Shown here one piece after another: positions 26,710-34,534 of a DNA stretch of 64,000 nucleotides (position 1 is the first letter of the stretch; every line of letters begins with the position of its first letter). Source of the stretch: Bosea sp. PAMC 26642 (GTDB taxonomy: Bacteria; Pseudomonadota; Alphaproteobacteria; Rhizobiales; Beijerinckiaceae); NCBI RefSeq assembly GCF_001562255.1, contig NZ_CP014301.1, forward strand, positions 2,480,001 through 2,544,000, written 5' to 3'. The translations under genes were made by a program, and so were the position numbers. The notes beneath the pieces were generated by a model. The model made no database searches. It saw nothing but the letters and a program-made list of their open reading frames with translations, and was not told the origin of the DNA.

Positions 26710-28288
26710 TCCCAAAGCATACTGCGTTGGGGTAGGCCTCCTCGCCGAGCAGCGCGTTGAGGCGCCCGGCGATCTCGATCGAGATACCATCCGACCTGGA
26801 CTTGTCCCGATAGACCGTCACCGAATCGACCAGGTCGCGCAGCGCGGTCGCGCCGTCACCGTCCCCGCGGTTGATCCCTTCGGACAAAGCTGAGCCGAGC
26901 CGGGCGACCTGCTGCTCATAGCGGGCCAGCACCTGGGGATGCAGTGCGATCGTCTTCGGCGGCTCGGCGATGGTTCCCAGCTCGGCACGCAGGGCGTCTC
27001 TTGCGGCGCCCGCAGCCTTCTGTTGAGCGCTGAGGTCAGCCTCGATTCCCACTTCGCGCAACAGCATGTCCATCGTTCGCCGAATGACGCGCTCTTGCTC
27101 CGCGATCTGGCGCGCGATCTTTGCCCTGGTCTTGGCCACGTCCCCAGCGAGCCGCTGGCGCTCGGCATGATAGGCGCGGACATACTCGGCCAGCACCTCG
27201 GGCGCACGGAGCTCGGCCTTCAATCCGGCCAGGACCGCCTGCTCGACAACGTCGAGATAGAACGTCTTCGGCTCCGGGCAGACGCCGCTCTCTGTCGCTG
27301 CTGAGCAGCGAATCCGGGTGCGGCCGGATTTGTCCCGACCGCAGCGAGACATGCCCGCACCGCAAGAGCCGCAGCGCAGTAGGCCGGACAGCAGGTGGCG
27401 CGGCGCCGGCTTGCGCTCGCCATGCTCGATCGAGCGCACGCCTTTCCGGGCCGCCACGGCATCGAATAGATCGCGGTCGATGATGGCCAGGTCCGGGCGC
27501 TCGACGGACTGCCATTCATCCGGCGCGTTCGGTCGGGAGACACGCCGCCCCGTTGCGGGGTCCTTGATCATCCGAACCTTGTTCCAGACGATCCGGCCGG
27601 CATAGAGCTCGTTCAGCAGGATGCCGCTGCCGCGCTGGCCGTTGCCGTTGATCGTTGAGGCGTTCCAGCGCCCCCCGCGCGGCGGTGATACGCCCTCGCG
27701 GTTCAATTCGTGGGCGATCGACCGCGGCGCCATGCCGCCGGCGTAGAGGCTCATGATGCGGCGGACGACATCGGCCTCGGCCGGGACGATCTCAAGCTCG
27801 CCAGGCTGGCCTGCAACTGGCCGATAGCCATAGGCCCGCCCGCCGGCCGAGCGCCCTGCCCTCACGACGCCCGCAAGCCCTCGGTGCGTCTTCCTGGCGC
27901 CATCCTCGCGCTGCATCTGGCCGACAAGCCCGAACAGGCCGATCATGGCCGTGTTCATCTCGCCGCTGTGGACGGCGCGGATCGTGATGCCGGCGAAGGT
28001 CAGGTTCTCGTGGATGCCGGCGAGATCCTTCATGGATCGGCTGAGGCGGTCGCTGTGCTCGACTAAGAGGACATCGAAGGACCTGGGCTGCTTCGTCGCC
28101 TGGGCAAGCAGCTGGATCAGCCCCTCGCGACCGAAGATCGATGCGCCCGATCGCGCGCTATCGCTGAAGGTGTCGACGACCGTCAGGCCCTCGCGTCCGG
28201 CGTAAGCGCGGCACAACGCGATCTGGTCATCGACCGACCGCTCATTCTGCAGGTCGGTTGAGAACCTGGCGTATATCGCCGCTCGCAT
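26666..28288 (-). CDS. Large serine recombinase (site-specific integrase)
   Basis: 540 residues. The N-terminal resolvase catalytic domain starts AAIYARFS with the nucleophilic Ser at about residue 10 and contains VEHSDRLSR. A recombinase domain follows (GGRWNASTINGNGQRGSGIL), then a zinc ribbon (CGSCGAGMSRC...C), then a coiled-coil region. The final residues VAGEGLEPPTRGL are the translation of the tRNA-Met 3' half read backwards, so the gene ends inside the tRNA and was completed by integration. It should integrate and excise the island at that tRNA. It appears intact. Confidence 0.93.
   Translation of the reverse strand: MRAAIYARFSTDLQNERSVDDQIALCRAYAGREGLTVVDTFSDSARSGASIFGREGLIQLLAQATKQPRSFDVLLVEHSDRLSRSMKDLAGIHENLTFAGITIRAVHSGEMNTAMIGLFGLVGQMQREDGARKTHRGLAGVVRAGRSAGGRAYGYRPVAGQPGELEIVPAEADVVRRIMSLYAGGMAPRSIAHELNREGVSPPRGGRWNASTINGNGQRGSGILLNELYAGRIVWNKVRMIKDPATGRRVSRPNAPDEWQSVERPDLAIIDRDLFDAVAARKGVRSIEHGERKPAPRHLLSGLLRCGSCGAGMSRCGRDKSGRTRIRCSAATESGVCPEPKTFYLDVVEQAVLAGLKAELRAPEVLAEYVRAYHAERQRLAGDVAKTRAKIARQIAEQERVIRRTMDMLLREVGIEADLSAQQKAAGAARDALRAELGTIAEPPKTIALHPQVLARYEQQVARLGSALSEGINRGDGDGATALRDLVDSVTVYRDKSRSDGISIEIAGRLNALLGEEAYPNAVCFGMVAGEGLEPPTRGL
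26698..26711. repeat. attL: tRNA 3'-end copy of the island attachment core
   Basis: CTCCCGCTACCATC at the 3' end of tRNA-Met. The identical 14-mer recurs at 62039-62052, and its first 12 bases at 50325-50336. It marks the left edge of the inserted DNA. Confidence 0.8.
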
Positions 28289-28415
28289 GGTGCTGCTCCC
28301 GCAGGGCTAGATCGCGCGCATGGTCCTCTCGCGCCGCCTGTCGCGCAAGGGCCCGCACGATGCGGAGGACCGCTTCGTCGGGTTTCCTGTGCAGAATGGC
28401 GGCTGCGCGCATCAT
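28242..28415 (-). CDS. 57-residue protein overlapping the integrase start
   Basis: The start overlaps the stop of the preceding gene (TGATG), and the end overlaps the integrase start by 47 bases. The residues are mostly charged and Ala-rich helix (VLRIVRALARQAAREDHARD). I do not recognise it. A gene of the same size and position precedes the second serine recombinase (51895-52065), which suggests a conserved role near recombination, perhaps a directionality or regulatory factor (inference). Confidence 0.5.
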   Translation of the reverse strand: MMRAAAILHRKPDEAVLRIVRALARQAAREDHARDLALREQHHASGDIRQVLNRPAE

Positions 28416-28687
28416 CAGCCGGCGGCCGGCCGACGGATCGCCACGACGTTGTCGGTCACCGCCTCCGCGACAACCATCAGCCCGTCGGGCCCAAAGCGCT
28501 CTGCGACACGCCAGATCGTCAGCCGCTGGCGAATGTCCGGCCCGAAGGATGCGACCATCGCCCGGCAACCGGCGAGCGATCGGATCGCGTCGGCCAGCGG
28601 GATCTCGCCGGAGGTCGCGAGCCGATAGACCGTCTCCGCGAAACAGGCCTCGGCTGCTGGGATGAAGAGTACGCGCACGCCCGTCAC
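28415..28687 (-). CDS. Hypothetical protein, island early operon
   Basis: 90 residues from a GTG that overlaps the stop of the preceding gene by four bases (GTGA). Helical, with IRSLAGCRAMVASFGPDI and WRVAERFGPDGLMVVAEAV. No family recognised. Translational coupling to its neighbours is the main evidence that it is real. Confidence 0.55.
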   Translation of the reverse strand: MTGVRVLFIPAAEACFAETVYRLATSGEIPLADAIRSLAGCRAMVASFGPDIRQRLTIWRVAERFGPDGLMVVAEAVTDNVVAIRRPAAG

Positions 28688-29232
28688 AAGCGTGCTCCAG
28701 TTGTCGACAACAGGAGAGTGACCTCCTCCATGCCGATCGCCGGCATCAGCTCATCGATAGGCGTCATTTTCGAAAGGAAGAGCTTCGCCGCATCGCTTTC
28801 GAGACCGCTAACCAGAACCTCGCTTTGAGCTTCCAGGCTGGTTCTCTCGATTTTGGTAGCCGCCTCCTTTTGGATCGCTTCGATCCGCGACTTTGCGACC
28901 TCACGAAGCTCAGCGCGCCGGCTCTTAACCGCGTTCTGTCCTCGCCCGTACCAGCCCACGGACAAGCCGGGCGCGAACTCCTTCGGAATGCCGAGCTCAG
29001 CGCATCGGGCGGCGATAATAGCGTGAGCGTCGGCGACGACCTTGTCGACCTCTGCCATGGCCTGCTTCCAGACCTCGTCGTCGTCGAAGCTGTAGATCGA
29101 GGCGCATTGCTTTTCGAACTCGGCGCGCATCGCTGCCGCCCGCTCGGCGGCGGCAGCCTTCAGCACGCGCTCGCGCTTTCGGATCAGCGCTGACAAGTCG
29201 CTCCGCTCCTGACGGGTCATTTTGTCCGTCAT
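28684..29232 (-). CDS. Hypothetical coiled-coil protein, island early operon
   Basis: 182 residues from ATG 29232, which overlaps the stop of the gene before it by four bases. The first third is a charged helix (KRERVLKAAAAERAAAMRAEFEK), with acidic and coiled stretches in the middle and end. I do not recognise the family. It is part of the leftward chain of overlapping genes that runs from 30167 into the integrase. Confidence 0.6.
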   Translation of the reverse strand: MTDKMTRQERSDLSALIRKRERVLKAAAAERAAAMRAEFEKQCASIYSFDDDEVWKQAMAEVDKVVADAHAIIAARCAELGIPKEFAPGLSVGWYGRGQNAVKSRRAELREVAKSRIEAIQKEAATKIERTSLEAQSEVLVSGLESDAAKLFLSKMTPIDELMPAIGMEEVTLLLSTTGARL

Positions 29233-29579
29233 GCCGACACCGCCTTCCCGACAGTCCGGCCCCAAGCCATGTCGCTGGCCTCTTTCATCTGCACCGCAGC
29301 GGCCGCCTGATCGGGCGTCTGCCGATCAACCCGCGCCTTGAAGGCCAGCGCGAGGGCTTGATCCCGCGGATGATCCATGTGGCAGGCCTGGTGCCAGAAT
29401 TCCCCCATGCTGGGCTCGAACCAGTTGGCCTCGTACCAGCCGTAGAGAAACCATCCGTCGTCGCCTTCGCAGGCCCTGTAGGTCGCGCCGCGGATATCGA
29501 GCTGCGCCATGATGGCGGCAGCCTTCTCACGCGTCATAGGCGGACGCGGTGCATCGTCGGGCATCGGTTCAACGTGCAT
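29229..29579 (-). CDS. Hypothetical protein, island early operon
   Basis: 116 residues. The middle is rich in aromatic residues (DGWFLYGWYEANWFEPSMGE, then HQACHMDHPRDQ), unlike the flanking helical parts. It starts inside the end of the next gene upstream (29569-29814). No known family. The His/Cys cluster might bind metal, but this is only compositional. Confidence 0.55.
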   Translation of the reverse strand: MHVEPMPDDAPRPPMTREKAAAIMAQLDIRGATYRACEGDDGWFLYGWYEANWFEPSMGEFWHQACHMDHPRDQALALAFKARVDRQTPDQAAAAVQMKEASDMAWGRTVGKAVSA

Positions 29580-29814
29580 GGCTGGCCTCCGCTTCCACGC
29601 GGCCGATCACGAGGTCATTGAACCAATGCTGGGACATGTTAATCAGCGGGCGGGCGCCGGTGCTCGCGTCGGCCTCGCGCTGAAAAATGAGGATCCAGTG
29701 GCCGTAGCAATCTTCGACGTCGCTCTCGGTGCAGTAGAACACCTCAGCGCCTGAACCGGTGTCCAACCGATAGCTGCCAGCACCGGAGTAGCCTTGGAAA
29801 GGGGACGCGTTCAT
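29569..29814 (-). CDS. Small hypothetical protein, island early operon
   Basis: 81 residues (FYCTESDVEDCYGHWILIFQ, then PLINMSQHWFNDLVIG). Its start overlaps the stop of 29811-30167 by four bases and its end overlaps the next gene by 11. No family recognised. Confidence 0.5.
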   Translation of the reverse strand: MNASPFQGYSGAGSYRLDTGSGAEVFYCTESDVEDCYGHWILIFQREADASTGARPLINMSQHWFNDLVIGRVEAEASHAR

Positions 29815-30167
29815 GACGTCACCTCGTCGAGCTCAAGGTCTGCCAAATACTGACGCTGAAATTCCCCGATCACGTCCTGGACGTGGTTGAGCGCGTGATG
29901 CAGCGCCTCGGCCCGTTCGGGTGTGAGCGCATACAGATGCCAACCCGGCATCTGATCCTTGCGAAGGCCGGCGGCCTCGAACAGTGCTCGATCGTGCGTG
30001 CCGATGGTGACGCCGATCGCGACGTTCATCAGGGCAGAGGCACCGGCCAGAAGCGCAACCATGTGCTCCTGGCTGCGAAAGGCCTCAGCGAGCCGGCGAT
30101 CGTCCGGCGACACAATGAGGGCGGCCGCAACGCCCTGCTGTCGATCTTCAAGATGCAGATATGCCAT
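29811..30167 (-). CDS. Hypothetical protein, first gene of island early operon
   Basis: 118 residues with a hydrophobic middle (MVALLAGASALMNVAIGV) and a C-terminal helix (ALHHALNHVQDVIGEFQRQY). It heads the chain of overlapping leftward genes that ends with the integrase. The 76 bases upstream, before the repressor gene stop, should hold the operon promoter. No family recognised. Confidence 0.55.
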   Translation of the reverse strand: MAYLHLEDRQQGVAAALIVSPDDRRLAEAFRSQEHMVALLAGASALMNVAIGVTIGTHDRALFEAAGLRKDQMPGWHLYALTPERAEALHHALNHVQDVIGEFQRQYLADLELDEVTS

Positions 30168-30243
30168 GTCTGTCTCTCCGCGTTGGGTGCGGGGACAATG
30201 CTGGCACTGCGACTTGAGTTTGTAAAGTGCTGCTTTATTTTTC

Positions 30244-30966
30244 CTAGCGTCGCCGCAGTTTGCGATGCTCTACCACAGTGCCGATTATCCGATCGTAATC
30301 AGCGTCGAGCTTCATCAGTTTCGGCTTGTGATTGAAGTCGTCGACTGCGTGTAGCTCGATCAAAGTCTTATCTTCAAGGTCGAGCTTGATGCCCCGCACC
30401 TGGCGAAGGAAGACACCCGTATTGCGATTTTTCAGATATTCCTCCATCTCCAGAGCGACAACATAGTCGCCCACTCGAATGGAGATGCCGGTGTCGATTA
30501 CGACAAGATCACCAATTTTGAATAGGGGTTCGTTGTCGTCTTCAGTCACCTCAAACGCAAAGAGTCGACCGGATCCAGCATATCGGACGACAATAGTGTT
30601 ATCATCGACAGCGTTAGGGTATGGATGCTGAACAGGCAGAAGATCAAGTTCGCCAAGATCCTGAAACGTCACTAAGCGAGCTAACCGCTCTGCGTAGCCA
30701 TTTAATACATTCAGCTCGCTCGCCGCCATAAGGCCCGAAGAAGAGACCAATGAGGGCTTGCCGTCGGCGAGAAACTCCCAGTCGCTGTCTATCAGCTTAG
30801 CCAACGTTAAAAGACGATCCGGTTCAGCCCGGGTTCGCCCAGTCTCCCATTGCGAAACCGACTGAACGCTGACGTTCAGCGCGTCAGCTACATCCTGCTG
30901 AGTGAGGTTTTTCGATCTACGGGCCTGTCGAATGCGCTCGCCCATCGCGCGATATTGTCTGTCCAT
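30244..30966 (-). CDS. CI-like phage repressor (XRE HTH with S24-type C-terminal domain)
   Basis: 240 residues. The N-terminal HTH is MGERIRQARRSKNLTQQDVA, then LNVSVQSVSQWETGRTRAEP. The C-terminal half has the fold pattern of S24/LexA-type repressors (NEPLFKIGDLVVIDTGISIR, then VGDYVVALEME). It should hold the prophage silent by binding operators in the 30967-31059 gap. I cannot confirm the Ser-Lys dyad: no clear Ala-Gly cleavage site or catalytic Ser is visible, so inducibility is uncertain. Its codon use is AT-richer than its neighbours. Confidence 0.85.
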   Translation of the reverse strand: MDRQYRAMGERIRQARRSKNLTQQDVADALNVSVQSVSQWETGRTRAEPDRLLTLAKLIDSDWEFLADGKPSLVSSSGLMAASELNVLNGYAERLARLVTFQDLGELDLLPVQHPYPNAVDDNTIVVRYAGSGRLFAFEVTEDDNEPLFKIGDLVVIDTGISIRVGDYVVALEMEEYLKNRNTGVFLRQVRGIKLDLEDKTLIELHAVDDFNHKPKLMKLDADYDRIIGTVVEHRKLRRR

Positions 30967-31059
30967 GCGCAATCATACATGCAGATAATTTAAGCCAACA
31001 CCAACCGAGATGGTTGATTTTTGCTTGATTTTCTAAATCAGCGAGCCTTAAGTGGCCGA
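30967..31059. promoter_or_regulatory. Lysogeny switch region with two 15-bp palindromes
   Basis: The gap between the divergent CI-like and Cro-like genes. It holds CAACC-GAGAT-GGTTG at 31002-31016 and TGATT-TTCTA-AATCA at 31026-31040, centres 24 bases apart, in an AT-rich stretch. These are the candidate operators of the two divergent HTH proteins. Confidence 0.55.
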
Positions 31060-31293
31060 ATGGGAAAGCGCATTTCACCCCTTGATCGAGCTGTAGCGAT
31101 CGCCGGCAGCGCGAAAACTCTAGCGGGTTGGCTGGGCGTTACGCCCCAAGCTCTATCGCAATGGAAGCGTGTGCCGGGGGCACGCGTCATCGCTGTCGAG
31201 CGATGCACTGGCGTTTCGCGATGCGACTTGCGCCCGGACCTGTATCCACGCGACGAGCCTGCGCCGATCCGCACTGAGCAGTCGGCGGCCTGA
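31060..31293 (+). CDS. Cro/YdaS-like small HTH protein
   Basis: 77 residues from ATG 31060. The HTH reads AVAIAGSAKTLAGWLGVTPQ, then ALSQWKRVPGARVIAVERCT, the pattern of YdaS/Cro proteins of cryptic prophages. It is divergent from the CI-like repressor with the palindromes between them and should oppose it. The replication-type gene follows immediately. Confidence 0.8.
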   Translation: MGKRISPLDRAVAIAGSAKTLAGWLGVTPQALSQWKRVPGARVIAVERCTGVSRCDLRPDLYPRDEPAPIRTEQSAA

Positions 31294-31295
31294 AC

Positions 31296-32558
31296 ATGGG
31301 CGGCGGCCGCGCTCTTCCTGCCTCGTACGTCCGGCCCATGCTTCGCCGGCGTGAGGTCGAGCGCCTTATCATCTGGCGCAACAGCCAAAGCAAACACACA
31401 TGCCCGAGGTCAGCTCTAACGGTCGCTGGCCATGCGATAGCGAGCCTTGAGGGTTTGCGCTTGGCCGGCCGGCCGAAGCACCCAGGCCTCGATTACCTGA
31501 CAGCCAGCCAGTTCTTGGCGAACGTGTCGCTGACGATCAGTGAAACCGATGCGATGTCGATCATTTCTGACATCTCTCGCTCCCGCGAAGGCGAACGCCC
31601 ATTCGTAATGACCGACGCCATCGCCGGCTCGCTGCTTCAGTTGCTGAGAGACGAGCGGACTGGGCTGGGGATCACGGCCATCGAAGCCGTAGACGAGCCC
31701 GCTGAGGCACGCCGAGAACGAAAGGCTACCGAGAAACGGGACCGCGATCGCGAGAGACAGCAAGCCCGCCGGCGCGAAGCCGGGATCACCGCGAAGCCTG
31801 TCATATCCATCGAGATGCAGCGGCCGTGGGAAGCTCTAGGGATGAGCCGCAGAACATGGTTCCGACGTCAGAAGTCCGACGGCTCAGAAGTTGGCACTGC
31901 CGCGTCGCCGGCTTCCTCACATTGCGGGGTTTTCGCAGCGATCGACCCCTCCGCCATTGAGACAGGTGTGTCCGCAGCAACATGCCTTGAGACTGATTTG
32001 TCCGCAGCATCTTGCAGTGGCACTGCCGCGTCGCAGACTTCCTCACGTGGCACTGCCGCGTCGCGGACATCTCTTATAGAACATCCGCGACGCGGCAGTG
32101 CCACGACACTCGCTCAGAGCAAATCGCCGAACGGTGTGGGCCCCGCTCAGAGGTCGAGCGTGCAGCGCACGGGACCGTCGAGTTGCCCCAGCCTCAGCGC
32201 TGGCGGCGCTTCGCGCCCTCAGAGGCTTTCCGGTGGTAAGCGGTCTCATTCTGGCGAGCATGATCCGGCCGCGTCAGCGGCGGCGCCGGAGGGGCCGGAT
32301 GTCACCCGCGACGATGACGACATGGCTGTCCGTGAAGAGGTGATTGCCCAGCTGGCGGCCGGCGATCTGCGTCGCGGTCGCTTGCTCGCTGAGTTCGTCC
32401 CCGAAAAGGCCATGGCTCATCTCGTCGCCGCGGTCGCGGCCGCTGGCATCGACTCCAGCTCTGACGCGATCCTGACGATGGCGCGGATGGCTCGTGCGGC
32501 CGCCGCGCGAGAAGCCTCTGCCACCGAAGAACCCCTCAAACTGATGGTGAAGCCATGA
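31296..32558 (+). CDS. Candidate phage replication protein carrying internal iterons
   Basis: 420 residues from the first start; ATG 31551 is another possible start. A charged linker (RRERKATEKRDRDRERQQAR) leads to an HTH-like motif (RPWEALGMSRRTWFRRQKSD), then a low-complexity Thr/Ala/Ser region encoded by repeats (see 31892-32105), then a helical C-terminus (REEVIAQLAAGDLRRGRLLA). It lies directly after the Cro-like gene, where lambda-type phages carry the O initiator gene with the origin inside it. The replication role is inferred from this layout, not from a recognised domain. Confidence 0.5.
   Translation: MGGGRALPASYVRPMLRRREVERLIIWRNSQSKHTCPRSALTVAGHAIASLEGLRLAGRPKHPGLDYLTASQFLANVSLTISETDAMSIISDISRSREGERPFVMTDAIAGSLLQLLRDERTGLGITAIEAVDEPAEARRERKATEKRDRDRERQQARRREAGITAKPVISIEMQRPWEALGMSRRTWFRRQKSDGSEVGTAASPASSHCGVFAAIDPSAIETGVSAATCLETDLSAASCSGTAASQTSSRGTAASRTSLIEHPRRGSATTLAQSKSPNGVGPAQRSSVQRTGPSSCPSLSAGGASRPQRLSGGKRSHSGEHDPAASAAAPEGPDVTRDDDDMAVREEVIAQLAAGDLRRGRLLAEFVPEKAMAHLVAAVAAAGIDSSSDAILTMARMARAAAAREASATEEPLKLMVKP
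31892..32105. repeat. Iteron-like direct repeats plus 22-bp perfect inverted repeat (candidate origin)
   Basis: The 17-mer TGGCACTGCCGCGTCGC occurs directly at 31892, 32018 and 32048 and inverted at 32087-32103. The last two copies form perfect 22-bp arms (32046-32067 and 32084-32105) around a 16-base AT-richer spacer. TGTCCGCAGCA occurs at 31969 and 31999, also 30 bases apart. All are inside the candidate replication gene. Confidence 0.8.
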
Positions 32559-32911
32559 AGCGCAGAAGCGTTGATCAGGGTCCGGACATGTTTGCCTGGG
32601 CGGACGCGCAGCCCGTGGCGTCGGACATCCCGGAGGCGCCTGCGAAGGTGCGTCGGGCGAAGCGCAAACCTGTTCCGGCGGAGCCTGCAGCAGCGTCGAC
32701 ACGCGAGCCGGCGCCAGTCGTCGATTTCCTCACCAAGCGGCCGACCTTGGCTCGCTGGATTCTGGGCGGGCGCCGCGATCTGATCGCGTTCGATCTCTGG
32801 TTCGCCCGCAAGGAAGGCGAGATCCCACCAGCACCGATCCTGCCCTTCGCCCCGCGCGGCCGGCCGCCTGATCCCGGTGGTGACGGCGCGCCTCTTTCGA
32901 GGGTCGGCTAA
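32555..32911 (+). CDS. Hypothetical phage-type protein
   Basis: 118 residues. The start overlaps the preceding stop by four bases (ATGA) and the stop overlaps the next start by one. Lys/Ala/Pro-rich first half, then LARWILGGRRDLIAFDLWFARKE and a Pro-rich tail. Not recognised. Confidence 0.55.
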   Translation: MKRRSVDQGPDMFAWADAQPVASDIPEAPAKVRRAKRKPVPAEPAAASTREPAPVVDFLTKRPTLARWILGGRRDLIAFDLWFARKEGEIPPAPILPFAPRGRPPDPGGDGAPLSRVG

Positions 32912-33858
32912 TGGGGTGGCCGATTGTGACCAGCCCTCTCGTCCCCGGCTGGCACCGCATCACCATGCCGATCGGGACCGCCTGGCTATGGTGCCAGCCG
33001 TGGCAGGACGAAGGCGGACAGCCATGGATAGCCTGCTATCGCACGAAGGATGCAGCGAACTCGGGAGAGATCGCACGCGCCTCCATCCTGCTGAGAGCTG
33101 ACGCATTCGAGCGGGCCGTCGTCGAGGCGATCGGGACTGCGCCAACCCGTGACCCAGCCGCTGACCGGGCGGACCCCGCCCTGCCCCCCCACCTCAGGGA
33201 CCGTCTGCCCTGGCGCTGGCCGCCACGGACGCAAGCCCCCGCCATGTCTGTAGATGAAGGAATCGAAATGGTGTCCCCACCCCTAAAAAGCATCTCAGTT
33301 CGGGAGTTCGCTCGCCGTGCTGGTTGCGACAAAGTTGCCGTGCAGCGGAAGGTGAAAAGCGGGCACCTGCCTGTGTTTTCCGACGGGACGGTTGATCCCC
33401 GCCACGTCGACATGGACTGGAGGATCGGGGTGTCCCCGTTGCCGCCATTGGGGACAGTTCCTGGGGACACGGAGACCCTGGAAGAAGCCGCTGCCCGCAT
33501 CGTCATCGCCGAGGGCGTACCGTGGTCGAAGCCTGAAGCTGAGCGGGTCAAAGAGAACTACGCCGCCAAGCTCCGGCAGCTCGACTACGATCGCGAGAGC
33601 GGCCTCGTCGCCGAGATCGAGGACGTGGCGATAGCAGTCGCGACGGAACTCTCCCTGGTCCGAAACAAGCTGCTGAATATCGGCTCCAAAGTGGCACCTC
33701 GGATCGCGGTCATGAGGTCCGCTGAAGAGATCAAGGCGATGATCGACGCCGAGGTCGTGTTGGCGTTGGAAGAACTGTCGCTCGATGCTCCTGGCGCCAC
33801 CGATTTCGACACGCTCCGAGAGTCGTTGCGTCTCCGGTTTGGGGAGCCATCGCAGTGA
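32911..33858 (+). CDS. Protein with C-terminal Nu1/terminase-small-subunit-like part
   Basis: 315 residues in one frame, in two parts. Residues 1-90 (WHRITMPIGTAWLWCQPWQD) are of unknown type. From about residue 125 there is a winged-helix HTH (SVREFARRAGCDKVAVQRKV) followed by a helical part with LDYDRESGLVAEIEDVAIAV, like phage DNA-packaging Nu1 proteins. The two parts are joined by a 62-bp sequence repeated before another Nu1-like gene at 38662, so this may be a fusion, or the second part may start on its own at ATG 33244 or 33268. Confidence 0.6.
   Translation: MGWPIVTSPLVPGWHRITMPIGTAWLWCQPWQDEGGQPWIACYRTKDAANSGEIARASILLRADAFERAVVEAIGTAPTRDPAADRADPALPPHLRDRLPWRWPPRTQAPAMSVDEGIEMVSPPLKSISVREFARRAGCDKVAVQRKVKSGHLPVFSDGTVDPRHVDMDWRIGVSPLPPLGTVPGDTETLEEAAARIVIAEGVPWSKPEAERVKENYAAKLRQLDYDRESGLVAEIEDVAIAVATELSLVRNKLLNIGSKVAPRIAVMRSAEEIKAMIDAEVVLALEELSLDAPGATDFDTLRESLRLRFGEPSQ
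33184..33245 (+). repeat. 62-bp imperfect repeat, copy 1
   Basis: It aligns without gaps to 38662-38723, with strongest identity at AGGGACCGT and CACGGACGCAAGCCCCC. Both copies end just before or at the start of a Nu1-like gene. Confidence 0.75.
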
Positions 33859-33881
33859 GGTTCGCTAGGCCGTCGCCGGCC

Positions 33882-34136
33882 TTAAATTGCCGGCCGCGTC
33901 GCCTTCGCTGCAGCGATCAGGTGTTCGAGTTCCTCGCCATTGATGGCGAGCTCGCCGGTCGCAGCATGGACATGGACGTCCGGCATTGGCTCGTCAGTCG
34001 CGCGAGCGCCGAGATAGTGCAGGCATTCCCGCAATGTCGTGAAGCTCCGGGCGGGCGTGTCAGATACCCAAAACTGCGCGGTGCATTCGGTTGCGCCGTG
34101 TTCGCGCAGGGTGTCGAAAGCAGCATCAGTGGTCAT
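33882..34136 (-). CDS. Small hypothetical protein
   Basis: 84 residues (FDTLREHGATECTAQFWVSD, then TTLRECLHYLGARA and a C-terminal ELEHLIAAAKATRPA). It faces the preceding packaging-like gene and precedes another leftward gene by 15 bases. Not recognised; coding is judged from composition and from the tidy fit between neighbours. Confidence 0.5.
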   Translation of the reverse strand: MTTDAAFDTLREHGATECTAQFWVSDTPARSFTTLRECLHYLGARATDEPMPDVHVHAATGELAINGEELEHLIAAAKATRPAI

Positions 34137-34151
34137 GCGGAAGTCTCCAGC

Positions 34152-34430
34152 TCAGGCGAAGTTCAGCGCCGGCTTGACGCGCTTAGGCCGAGCCGCCTTG
34201 CCCGCTTTCAGGCTAACCACCGAAGAGCGACGCTCCCGCTTCAGCGGCGGTGGGACAACCTCGGCCCTCGCAGGCTTGATGCCACTCGGCTCCATGGGAA
34301 CGACGGGAGCCGCTGTCGTAGCAGTCGTCAGGGTCGCGAGCCGGCGAGAAGCAACGCGCCCTACGGCAGCTTCAAACTCGCGGGTTTGCTCTTCGACGCG
34401 GGTGCTGAAGGCTTCGAACAGTCCGAACAT
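34152..34430 (-). CDS. Small phasin-like hypothetical protein
   Basis: 92 residues from ATG 34430. The N-terminus (FGLFEAFSTRVEEQTREFEA) is an amphipathic helix like that of phasins, followed by a basic Lys/Arg/Pro-rich tail (PPPLKRERRSSV, then KAARPKRVKP). Function unknown; the basic tail would suit DNA binding. The open frame extends upstream with no credible start. Confidence 0.45.
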   Translation of the reverse strand: MFGLFEAFSTRVEEQTREFEAAVGRVASRRLATLTTATTAAPVVPMEPSGIKPARAEVVPPPLKRERRSSVVSLKAGKAARPKRVKPALNFA

Positions 34431-34534
34431 CTGCGGATCTCCTATGCCGCGCCGGGGCGGCTTCGAAGTCGAGAACGCGCCATGCCTCGTTCCGGGTCCA
34501 TGCCGACAATCAGCAGCTCCAGGGGAGATCGCGC

